Positions 54,849 through 63,967 of a stretch of 64,000 bases of DNA are shown here, in pieces. The stretch covers positions 1,302,001 to 1,366,000 of the forward strand of contig OZ037877.1 in NCBI GenBank assembly GCA_964035575.1, written 5' to 3'. Below the pieces are notes generated by a model, which had not been told where the DNA came from, searched no databases, and saw only the letters and a program-made list of their open reading frames with translations. The stretch comes from Rhynchopus sp. YZ270_cl-10. Lineage: Eukaryota; Euglenozoa; Diplonemea; Diplonemida; Diplonemidae. The translations under genes and the position numbers were made by a program. Position 1 is the first letter of the stretch; every line of letters begins with the position of its first letter.

Positions 54849-54902
54849 TCATATACCAATGTACTGTCATGAGAAGGCCTTTGTAGCTCAAAGTCAACTT
54901 TT
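54849..54902 (+). repeat. Cassette D, copy 6
   Basis: ATACCAATGTACTGTCATGA then GAAGGCCTTTGTAGCTCAAA and GTCAACTTTTT. Diverged. Confidence 0.55.
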
Positions 54903-55070
54903 TGTGTAGTGGATTACTCCAACAAAAAAACGTTCTGTTTTTTTTTTTGTTGCTTGAGTTTGTAGAAGTCTATAGAACAAAGGGGGTGGGGGTGGCCCAC
55001 TGGGGATGGGGCATGTATGCATCGTTTACTGGATGCTTTCTTTTAAGTGTTCTCTGTTTCTATCATACGG

Positions 55071-55108
55071 AAGGTGACCAAGCACGGCTTATGTTCATCT
55101 CAACACAA
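55071..55108 (+). repeat. Diverged cassette C
   Basis: AAGGTGACCAAGCACGGCTT then ATGTTCATCTCAAC. The loop is lost, flanks are kept. Confidence 0.4.
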
Positions 55109-55447
55109 CATTTTTTTCTATGCGACCTTTTTGCAACATATAAAGTACCTTTTTCCCCCACTTTTTGCGGGTTTAGATCTTTGAACGAAACTAATGGGAC
55201 CATTTTGTTTAACGAACGCCCCCCTACTCCACCAGCCTCCTCCCCGCTTTGTATATTTCTTTTTTACCCCATCCACCCACCCCTCTCACCCAACACCCTA
55301 ACTTTACAGTGGCTTTTTTTGCACCACACACACACACCACCCCACACCTTAGCACCCATCGTCTCTTTTCTCCCCTCAACCACAAAACCCCCCCCCCCCC
55401 GGAAGGGGAGGGACCTAACACCTTTAGCTCTTCTCCCCTCTTCTGTT

Positions 55448-57966
55448 ATGGCGGAGTTGCCGGGCTTTGTGCGTGATGATGTGGCGGAGGCGAACGCAAA
55501 TGCACAGAGGCCCGCGAATGCTGGGGATGTGGACGGGGCGCAGCGTGGGCGTATTCTGGAGGAGGCGGACATCTCGTTCAGCGACACAACGGATGAGGAG
55601 GACTGCTACGAAGAGGCCCTGCCGCTCTCCTTCGTGATCGACCACATCGAGACAAAGGTCATGAAGCGCGACCTCTACTGCGACCTGTTCGTGTACATCC
55701 CGTTCGTCATCATGTTCTCCTTCTTTGCCTTTGGGGAGCGTGACATCACTGGATCCTACTACACCTCGCGGGTCACGAGGGATGTGGTGCTGGGTGCAGA
55801 GATCAGCGGCTTTGAGTTCATCAAGACATATGAGAACATCGTCGACATCGATGATTGGTATAAGTGGATGCGTAGTGTGCTGGTCCCTGCGTTGTACCCA
55901 GAGCTGCCACCTGTGAACGGGACGACAACGTTGCAGTCGACAAACTACATTTTAGGTGCAGTGCGGATACGAACGATCCGTGCCAGCAACAAAAGCTGTG
56001 ACATCGAGGCAGGGCTGTATGCGCCGCCCTTCGCAGACGTCGAGAGCGATGTGGTGGAGGACTACTATTCGTGCTATGGGTCGCACAGAGGTGGCGGGGA
56101 GGAGACGCACAGCCGCTTCAACTTCCCAAACCCGCTCATCCCGCAGTCCGCAAACATCACTGTGCAGTCGCAGCTGTTGTACAACCACTTTGACTGCTCA
56201 GACATCCCTGGTGGGCAGTACATCATCGGCCTTGTCACCTTCTACCACTGCGGTGGGTACGTGGTCGACGTGCCGCTGACACGCACCCAGGACGACGTGT
56301 TGCGTCTACTCGACAAGTTTCAGGACCCGCGCACGCCATACCTAGACGAGCGCCAGACACGCCTGATCAGCACAGAGTTCTTCATGTACACACCCTCGAC
56401 AAACACATTCACGTCGACAAAGCTCTTTGTCGAGGTCGCACCAGGCGGCACGTTCCTCCCGCAGTACCAGCTCCGTGCTTTTATGATCTGGACCACAGAC
56501 CGCTCCGAGTGGCAGACTGTGTACGACTTCTTCTTCCTCCTCTACGTGCTGTACTACGTGTACCGCTTCGTGCGCGAGTGGATCATGCACTACAAGACAA
56601 AGAAGAAGATCCTCAACTTCATCTTCTCCGTGTGGAACGCAATGGAGTTTGTGAACCTCGCTGTCTTCTTTGCGGTGTTCACGTTCAGGTGGATCTGGTG
56701 GGACGTCTCGAAGCAGTCGAGGTACACGAAGTTCCCTTATGCACCACGGTACCCGGAGGATCTGGACAACCTGCTGACCATGTGGTCCACGATGGTGTAC
56801 CTCAATGTGTGCAACTGTTTGACAGTGTTTCTGAAGATTCTGAAGTACCTGCAGCTGAACCCACGTCTTGGTGTGCTGACGCTGTCTATCTCCGAGAAGA
56901 AGAGCCAGCTGCTTGGTGTGCTGGCACTCTTTAGTTGGGCCATCTTCACTTTCGCGATGGCTGGGTACTCTATGTTTGGCTCGACCATGTACGAATACCA
57001 CACATTAGCGACGGCGTACACGACACTGGTACGCATGCTTGTTGGCGACTTCTCGCGCTTCCAGAGCGACCTCGGCATCTACGAAGGCATGCGCAAGGAG
57101 AACCGCCTCCTGGCGGGGGTGTTCTTCTGGTGCTACGTGGTGCTTGTGTTCTACACGCTGCTCAACATGGTCATTGCGGTGCTGGCGGAGGGCTTCTCTG
57201 TGGTGAACGCACGCAGTGCGGAGACCACGTTTGCGGAGGAAGTACGGTCAGGGCTGCGCTCTCTGTGCCAGATGCTGCACCCGTCACGCCTGCGCATGGC
57301 CCTGAAGCTGGCTGTGGCGGGGTCGTCTGTGGATGAGTGCCTGCGCCTCACACTCGTGAACATCGCAGAGCACAAAGAGCTCGTGAAAGGCGAGAACGTG
57401 GACGCAGACGAGGACCTGATCCTCCTCGACCTGCGGCGCTTCCACAGCTACATAGGGCGCGACCTCTCGGAGCGTCTTGGGGAGGGCTTCATCAAACAGA
57501 TGTGGGAGCGCATGCAGGAATCCTTCCAACAGCTGGCAGAGACACCAGAGGTATGTGCACCTTGTTTTTTTATAACGTGAGGCATTTTTTCTCTTTTCAG
57601 ATGCTGGAAGAGCTTGAGATTGAGACGTTGGTCTCAGTTGCCACTGACGAGGTGATCCTGCCTGTGAAGCAGACGATCACGGACCTCTCGCACGACGTGA
57701 AGTCCTTCAACTTCGAGCTGCTGGGCCTCATTGAGGAGCTGCGCGACCGTGCCGCAGCGCTTGACCCTGACACGCTGTGCAGACACGAGCGGGAGCTCAA
57801 CTCGGAAGAATGGTACCAACAGATGGGTCGTCCCACACCCAAGAGCGGCCTCAAGAAGGAAGCAGAGCCCACCTCCCGCTCCATCGGAGCGCACTCCTTC
57901 GACAACACGGCAGTGCCAGGGAACGGCAAGAAGGACGCAGAAGGGGAGTGGTACAATAAAATGTAG
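55448..57966 (+). CDS. Polycystin-2-type (TRPP) cation channel, two exons
   Basis: Exons 55448-57550 and 57601-57966 give 822 residues; the 50-base intron is GTATGT...TTTTCAG. S1 lies near residues 77-97 (LFVYIPFVIMFSFFAFG). A large extracellular polycystin domain (about 100-350) follows, with NGTTT and NIT glycosylation sites and paired cysteines. S2 starts near 358 (FFFLLYVLYYVYRFV), then S3 and S4; S5 is LLGVLALFSWAIFTFAMAGY; the pore is TLVRMLVGDF (filter about 531-535, cf. LLGDF in PKD2); S6 is FFWCYVVLVFYTLLNMVIAV. The C-terminal tail is helical with a coiled coil completed by exon 2. PKD2 channels conduct Ca2+ and other cations, often in flagellar or ciliary membrane. All core elements are present. 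Confidence 0.92.
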
Positions 57967-58168
57967 GGTGCGCTGTTAAGTAGTTGTTTTTTGTTTGACG
58001 ATGTTAGGCCTTTTTTTGCCTTTTGAGAAGGTTTCCACCTTCGGCACGTCTTTGCTCCAAATTATGTGGGTTGGGTTTCAGGGTAATAGTCTTTTGTCAG
58101 GTGTCTTTTGTTGTGTGGGTTTTCTTAAACGACTGCTGTGGTATTTATTGTGCAGAGTTTGCCTGTCA

Positions 58169-58200
58169 GTGGTAAAGACGTGTGTGCATGAGGCACATAA
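58169..58200 (+). repeat. Cassette E, copy 5
   Basis: GTGGTAAAGACGTGTGTGCA then TGAGGCACATAA. Stem TGTGC/GCACA with an ATGAG loop. Confidence 0.6.
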
Positions 58201-58439
58201 CCGTATGTGGATGAGTATGGGAAGTAAGCCTTATGGGATGGGGTTGACAAGTTTTCTTCAACAATAACTTTTAACATAAAATGTGCCGCTTTTCGTCGTA
58301 AATAAATAAATCTCTGCGCCTTCAGTTTCAACCAACAAAAAAGAATATGTGTCTTTGTGTATTTCATCTTCCCCTCACCACCTGTCATAACTACGTGGTG
58401 CAATACTGCCGCATTGTGTCAGAGCTACACTTGAAGGCA

Positions 58440-59290
58440 GACAGAGATTTTACCGATGAAAGGCTCAAAAAGTTTCCTTGGCCACCCTCCTATTGCCCGG
58501 ACCGGAGCTCTGCCAGCGTGCTGCGCCCCCACCTTCCTCGTGACCAGTAATACCTGCAGTTCGGCACCGTGTCTCCTGAAGAGCAGCATTCATGATTTTG
58601 CTAACATTTTGCGTGTACTCTCCACACCTGTAGCCAGGACTGTTTTGTGGGTTCTGCAAGAAGCTGAAGAGCTTCACCGCCAACCTCACCCCAGGCTGCC
58701 CAGGCCATCAGCAGAACCTTCGTCATGGTCATCTTTGTGTGCTCATTCTCCTTGCCATCCTTTTTTTCCAGTGGTGGTGGGAACTTTGCTTGCTTTGTAC
58801 CTCCTTGCTTACACCCTGCAAGGCGGCAGCGCAAACGCTGGCCAGTTCAGGCCTCTTGCAAACGTCTTACTCTTCACAGGCATGGTTTCGCTGCAGTTAT
58901 CACACTTTGGGGGTTTTATGAGACCAACCTCTAAGAAGAGTTCTGCGATCAGTGGGTTGTTGTTGAGGTAGGGCAGGAGTGAGGTAGGTTGCTTTTTTTG
59001 CCCTTTTCACAGGACCTGTGGTGCCTGAGTAAGGTACATTTTCCTTCTCTTTCTTAGCTTTCTAATGCGGTCCAGAACAGCTTTCTCTTCAGCCCTGCAT
59101 GCCATATACTCATAATCCTCCCGATTCATGGTGTCATGGAGGTTTTGAAGCAACCTTCTCTTCTGTGGTGGACAGCAGCCACTTGGACCCTGTTCCAAAA
59201 CTCCTTCTGTCAGGCCCTCCATCCTTCTTTCGCATTATCCTTTCGCCATTCCTGTTCTCATGCTTCTCAGAAGGTGTCTCATGAGACATA
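58440..59290 (-). mobile_element. Decayed Merlin/ISXO2-like DNA transposon remnant
   Basis: Minus-strand frames, broken by stops and shifts, give in order: a basic helical segment (RIRKLRKRRKM), then IAELFLEVGLIKPPKCDNCS near 58910-58970, which resembles the zinc ribbon at the start of Merlin transposases, then KVLLMAWAAWGEVGGEALQL near 58690-58720, which resembles the helix before the DDE core. No intact catalytic core, terminal repeats or target duplication were found. The assignment rests on resemblance by eye only. Confidence 0.35.
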
Positions 59291-59632
59291 GTATTTGGTT
59301 TGTGTGTTTTTTTTTGCTGGTGATTATGGTGATGTGAATGGGAAATAGAACAGATTCTTTCTTATTAACTACCAGATAGGGGTGCACTGAACAACTTCGT
59401 AGTCTGTTGTCCCCTGGGTCCCTGCCGCAAACAGGCCTTTGAGCGGCATTTTTTTTGGTATTTACGGTTTTGAGAGTTGATTTCTGATGTAGAGGTGAGC
59501 AGACCATCCCCACAACACAACATCAACTTCACATCCACAACAGTCAAGTACAACCCTTCTTTTCCTCCACCCTCCCCTCCCTTCCCCTCCCCTTTTTCTC
59601 TCCTTCAATATTATCATCAAACAAGCCTCATC

Positions 59633-60697
59633 ATGGAGGTGACGGGGTACAGCGAGAGCGGGCAGACATGTGTTGTGACTGTTGCACCAGATGACACGCT
59701 TGAGTCGCTGAAAGAACGCTTGCTGGTGGCGCTTGGGGAGGGCTTGCGCTCGGAGCGGACGGAGCTGCGTCTGCACGGCTGCGGGAAGCGGCTACACGAT
59801 GACGAGACGGCGAAGGTGAGCGACACAGCGCTGCAGGCACAGGGCGGAGTGGATGTGGTGTGCCCTCGCATCGAGCCAGGTGTGCTGTGCAAGGGCGGCG
59901 TGCTGGTGACGCTGTCGCCGTGCAACAGGTACGTGGCCATCACCTTCATTGGCGACGTCGTGAAGGTCTTTGACACAAACACACACGACGTCATCTGCGA
60001 GGCACGCACACGGTGCTGGTCGCACCCCATCTTCGCACCCTCCAGCGAGTGGCTCCTCACCACCACCGCCAGCGGCCAGGCCGTGCAGATCCACTCCACA
60101 CGCGACGGCACGCTCAAACGCTCCCTCGACATCCCCGCTGCGCTGTGGACTGCCGACGGTCGCGTCATCTCCCTCAGCGACCCGCTTAGGGTCTGGGACC
60201 TCGAGGTGGACGACGTGGTGCGCGAATACGCCGTCGGCAACAGCCTCCTTGTGGGCAGCACTGAGGGTCGCCTCGTCACTGCGCAGAAGGACGGCACCCT
60301 GGAGGTGCGCGACGGGGAGAGTGGGGACGTGCTGTTCAAGCTGACCGGGCATTCCAACCATGTGTTCCACTGCGTGCCGACGGAAGACGAGAAGATGCTT
60401 GTATCATGCTCGTTGGATAAGACGGTGCGGATCTGGGACTACCTGACTGGAGAGTGCAAGCATGTGATCACGGAGTCACTGTGCAACCGCATCAATGCCT
60501 CAGCAGAGGGCGGTGTGGTGGCGGGGTACGACATGTCGCACATCTACGTCTGGTCGCTCGCGACAGGTGCTCTCCTGCGCAAGGTCACGCCACCCGACGG
60601 CAAGCAAAGCACCGCCTTCGCGCTCAGCCGCTGTGGTACCATCGCATTCGTCAACCGCAATGATGGCCTCACAGCATTGCCTATTCCGCAAGACTGA
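59633..60697 (+). CDS. Diverged single UBL-WD40 gene (array paralogue)
   Basis: 354 residues, single exon. Same architecture as the array 19 kb upstream: MEVTGYSESGQTCVVTVAPD aligns with MDITGHFESASCVIEVDGSE, and LTLSPCDRYLAV corresponds to VTLSPCNRYVAI. The propeller contains a cleaner WD40 blade (LTGHSNHVFHCVPTEDEKML, then SCSLDKTVRIWDYLTGECKH), so this copy shows that the family is truly WD40. The codon usage is more GC-rich than the array and the flanks are unrelated, so it looks like an old, stable paralogue. It lacks a Gly-Gly end after the UBL part. Confidence 0.88.
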   Translation: MEVTGYSESGQTCVVTVAPDDTLESLKERLLVALGEGLRSERTELRLHGCGKRLHDDETAKVSDTALQAQGGVDVVCPRIEPGVLCKGGVLVTLSPCNRYVAITFIGDVVKVFDTNTHDVICEARTRCWSHPIFAPSSEWLLTTTASGQAVQIHSTRDGTLKRSLDIPAALWTADGRVISLSDPLRVWDLEVDDVVREYAVGNSLLVGSTEGRLVTAQKDGTLEVRDGESGDVLFKLTGHSNHVFHCVPTEDEKMLVSCSLDKTVRIWDYLTGECKHVITESLCNRINASAEGGVVAGYDMSHIYVWSLATGALLRKVTPPDGKQSTAFALSRCGTIAFVNRNDGLTALPIPQD

Positions 60698-61322
60698 GTT
60701 GAGACAATGAACGAAACAAAAAAAAATAATACAACCAAATAAAGAAAGAAATCCATTCCCCACTAGGGGGCACGACTCCGGCTACTTTGTCACAACAAAT
60801 TCACAGATGGTCTTGGGAGCTGTAGAGTGGGCTGGAGTACCTTTAGCAATTTTAGTGACAAAAACCACGGGTCTGATCACCGGAGTCGTGCCCCTTAATT
60901 CCCACCTCCCCCCAAAAAAAGAAACGAAAAGTTCTGGTCAGGAAATATCAATAATAAAAAAAGCAACAAAGACTTCGGCCGACATTACAGATCTTTATAC
61001 CAGGTGTAAAGTGATTGTCGATACAAAAAAAAGTACAGGATCTTTACCAGTAGTAAAGACGAAAAGCAGAGAAGAAAAAAAAAGGTGAACAACGGCAAGG
61101 AGAGGTTGCGCCCATATAACCAAAAACGGTCTCCATCCTTTTTTAAAAATTGTTTTTCAGCTCCCCCACACACATCCACATCACCGACACATCTCACAAC
61201 AGACCCCCCCACACACAGCTCCTCCTCGGATCTGCAAGGTTTACATCTTGCAGTTCCCCACCACCACCTCCACCTCCACCTCCCCCACCCTCCACTCCAC
61301 TCCACTCCCAACCTATCCCCAG
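60698..61322. other. Intergenic region with a MITE
   Basis: Holds the 130-bp MITE (60766-60895). From about 61160 it is CA/pyrimidine-rich, with CAG candidates before the tektin ATG. No gene seen. Confidence 0.5.
60766..60895. mobile_element. Short MITE with TA duplication
   Basis: 130 bp. Ends are GGGGCACGACTCCGG (left) and its reverse complement CCGGAGTCGTGCCCC (right), 15 bases perfect, flanked by TA (60764-60765 and 60896-60897). The non-coding interior and TA target suggest a Tc1/mariner-type parent. Confidence 0.7.
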
Positions 61323-62990
61323 ATGAGTGCCGCAACGTTCCTAGGATGGTCGGACACGATGAAGAAGAACGCCTTCCAGATGGACCCCTCAGGGTGGGCA
61401 GCGGTCACGTTGCGACGTCTTGAGGATGCGTCTGTGGGGATGGACTCGTCTGCAAAGGCACGCGCAGGGAACGAACGCAAGAAACGCGCCATCGCGAATG
61501 ACAACAGGTCCGAGGCTGCCTCTGTGTCGAAGAAGCTGCGCAAGAAGGTCGGCGAGACACGTACCCTCAAGAAGCGTCTGGAAGGTGCGTACGCGCTGCT
61601 GACAGAAGAGTTCGAGGTCATGACCGTGACACTAGGTACAACACTGCAGCTCCTGCAGAACCAGAACCAGCCGCTCAAGAACACAAAGTTCCGCCTCCTT
61701 GAGCGCAAGAAGATCCCGATCCACCTCGAAACAGGGGACAAGGTGCAGGGCTTCCTGACACGCGAGGTCAATGAGATCACCTCTTCGATCAGCAGGTTGG
61801 TTCTGGTGGTGTCGGACATTGAGAACGTGATGCAGCGCATGGAGGAATGCCGCAGGAAGCTGCACGGCGACATTGCACACAAGTCTGCAGCGCTCGAGAT
61901 CGACGAGTCGTGTCTCTTCATGGAGCCGCCCAGCGAGGAGTCCATCAGCCCTGCAGACGGCGCGCTCGTGTTGTACACCGCAAACAGCAGCAACGCGATC
62001 TCAGAGGGGTCGAGCCGGATCGACACACGGCACGCAGCGAAGGCAAGCAAGGCGTTCCCGCAGGAGTGGCGGCGCAACTCTGAGAGCATCATCAAGGCGG
62101 CAGGCTCGCTCACGGACACATCGGAGAAGCTGCGCCAGAAGATCCTTGCGCTGAACCTACGTGTCGTACGTGGGAACAGCAGGTTCGACCAGCAGACCAC
62201 AGCCGCCTTTGAGGAGAACATCCGCAAGGTGCACAAGATCCGCACGCAGGTTGCCGACAGACGTGACCGTGTCTCGGCAGAGCTGGACTCCCTCCGCGAG
62301 GAGAAGGTGTCGCTTGAGAACTCCCTCCGCGAGCAGGACGTGCCGCTCACGCACTGCGTCCAGCGTCTCTCCCTGCGCAGGCAGCGCCCCAACGCAGAGG
62401 CCACGCTGGATGCAGCAGAGAACAGCCTGTCCTCGCAGCTCGGCGGCATCAAGACACGTGTACGCGAGCTTGAGGCCCGCCTTGCTGCCAACCTTAAGAA
62501 GGAAAAACTTCTTGTCTCGCTTCTCCGCTCGCTCGACATCGAGGTGCAAGAGAAGGACCACGAGGTCGCGCTGGACATCTCCCTGCTTGAAAGCGACAGC
62601 CGCTACACCACGTCTCTCGACGAGGTGTCCGCACCTGGAGGGGCAAGCTACGACCACCTCCTGACACACTTCAGGGCAATCCAGAACTCAGGCAGCAACA
62701 AATTTATGCAGATGTTCCACAGCAACGACCTGATGCCCGGTGGTACTACCGGTGGTGGGGCGGAAAGCCACCACACCACCCCACAGCAGGAAGGAGCGGG
62801 TGCGACGGGACGTTCCCAGACGCCGCAGTGGGGCTGTGCCTCGCCACTCATTGCATCCTATAGCGTGCGGGCGTGCTGTCCGGACAGGTCCGCCCCGAAG
62901 ATTCTGCAGGAAAAGTTCAAACCAGGACGGACGTGTGCGCGCCTAGCGAAGCCACAGTACACCATACGTCCACGGACAGCGTTGAGGTGA
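61323..62990 (+). CDS. Tektin-family axonemal filament protein
   Basis: 555 residues, single exon. Helical throughout, with tektin landmarks: an N-terminal WSDTM...AAVTLRRLEDA segment, LEGAYALLTEEFEVMTVTLG linker helices, and RPNAEA (from residue 355), corresponding to the tektin signature RPNVEL. Tektins form filaments bound to doublet microtubules of cilia and flagella, so the organism builds a 9+2-type axoneme. Known tektins are about 400-450 residues. Here the core ends near residue 470 and a Gly/His/Ser-rich, then Arg/Cys-containing tail follows to TGA 62990; the tail may be lineage-specific or an unspliced end. No GTATG donor that would remove it is seen. Confidence 0.88.
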   Translation: MSAATFLGWSDTMKKNAFQMDPSGWAAVTLRRLEDASVGMDSSAKARAGNERKKRAIANDNRSEAASVSKKLRKKVGETRTLKKRLEGAYALLTEEFEVMTVTLGTTLQLLQNQNQPLKNTKFRLLERKKIPIHLETGDKVQGFLTREVNEITSSISRLVLVVSDIENVMQRMEECRRKLHGDIAHKSAALEIDESCLFMEPPSEESISPADGALVLYTANSSNAISEGSSRIDTRHAAKASKAFPQEWRRNSESIIKAAGSLTDTSEKLRQKILALNLRVVRGNSRFDQQTTAAFEENIRKVHKIRTQVADRRDRVSAELDSLREEKVSLENSLREQDVPLTHCVQRLSLRRQRPNAEATLDAAENSLSSQLGGIKTRVRELEARLAANLKKEKLLVSLLRSLDIEVQEKDHEVALDISLLESDSRYTTSLDEVSAPGGASYDHLLTHFRAIQNSGSNKFMQMFHSNDLMPGGTTGGGAESHHTTPQQEGAGATGRSQTPQWGCASPLIASYSVRACCPDRSAPKILQEKFKPGRTCARLAKPQYTIRPRTALR

Positions 62991-63221
62991 AGGGGAAGGA
63001 GGAGGAGGAAGGAGGGGGGGTGTTCGCGTGTGGCAAGAGAGCGGCCCTCTTCCGAGGGGCAACACGGAGCTTCACGCAAACACCGTTGGGAGGACGGAGT
63101 GGACGGTGTGTGTCCTTGCGAACGACGGTAGCAAAAACAAGAGGAAAAATAAAAAAAAAAATGGGAAAAATGGTGTGTGTTCCCTGACACTGTTCTTGAC
63201 TGTGTGGGAACAAAAAATATA

Positions 63222-63277
63222 TATAGTGGAGCACACTCTAGGGTGGCTACACTAAAACAACCAAGTTTTCAAAAAAC
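63222..63277 (+). repeat. Repeat A, copy 4
   Basis: ATAGTGGAGCACACTCTAGG then GTGGCTACACTAAAACAACC and AAGTTTTCAAAAAA. Directly followed by repeat B. Confidence 0.75.
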
Positions 63278-63291
63278 ACAATAAAGAAAAG

Positions 63292-63343
63292 ACAGTGGAG
63301 ATTGCAGAACTGTGGCAACTACACTACTCCAACAATTTATCAA
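63292..63343 (+). repeat. Repeat B, copy 4
   Basis: CAGTGGAGATTGCAGAACTG then TGGCAACTACACTACTCCAA and CAATTTATC. The A-then-B order suggests one composite element. Confidence 0.75.
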
Positions 63344-63464
63344 GAAAAGGAAAAAAATAAAAATATCACACAACTTGTCCTTCACTTTCTGAAAAATGTT
63401 GCGGGAAGGTAGCATTATTTCATGAGAGAATTACTCTGCTTTTTCTCCCCCCAAAAAAAAAAAA

Positions 63465-63490
63465 TGTACACTGTATTTCAAGTCAACTTT
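63465..63490 (+). repeat. Cassette D, partial
   Basis: TGTACACTGTATTTCAAGTC then AACTTT. The CACGAGAG core is deleted. Confidence 0.45.
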
Positions 63491-63925
63491 CTTTTTGATG
63501 AATAAATATGCAAAAGACCCCGAGGGGCATGAGCACTCTTTGTGGAATATGTTCTGACATCAATTTTCAATTCAATTCAAAAGGAATTTGAGGAATGTTT
63601 TTTGTCATAATTCTTTCGAGTAAATGTGTCAGGCCAGAGTTCCCAATGTCTGAGGTTACCGAGTGCCGCTTGTAAATATCCCTCACCCCCTTTGGTCAGA
63701 ACCCAATTCTTTTGGGTAGATTGTTCAATGTACAAAAAGATTTTTTTTTTTCCAACCACCGTCTCCCCATCACCTCCGCATCCAAACCACCTTTTTCTTT
63801 CTGATTCTGTTTCCGCAGATGAAACATCTTTTTCAAAAAAAAAAGTGGACCAAATTTTTTTCCTCCTCCAAAAGCCCCACACCCCTCCACTCACATTATC
63901 TTCAGACAAAAAAACCGCCTCTTTT

Positions 63926-63967
63926 TCTAAGCACGAGAAAGCTTAGGTCCATCTTCATAAACTTTTT
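63926..63967 (+). repeat. Hairpin cassette C, copy 8
   Basis: CTAAGCACGAGAAAGCTTAG then GTCCATCTTCATAAACTTTT. Perfect 6-bp stem with an ACGAGAAA loop. Confidence 0.75.

Larger units (their letters stand above)
54601..55447. other. Intergenic region
   Basis: Holds cassettes D (54688, 54849), F (54743) and weak C (55071), then a long CA/pyrimidine-rich leader to the channel ATG. No gene seen. Confidence 0.5.
57967..59632. other. Intergenic region
   Basis: Holds cassette E (58169) and a decayed minus-strand Merlin-like remnant (about 58440-59290). A pyrimidine/CA-rich leader precedes the next ATG. No host gene seen. Confidence 0.5.

Noticed and set aside
58456-58971. 171-codon + strand frame with hydrophobic stretch
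   Set aside because: It overlaps the minus-strand Merlin-like remnant, has no leader or splice context and no recognisable domain.
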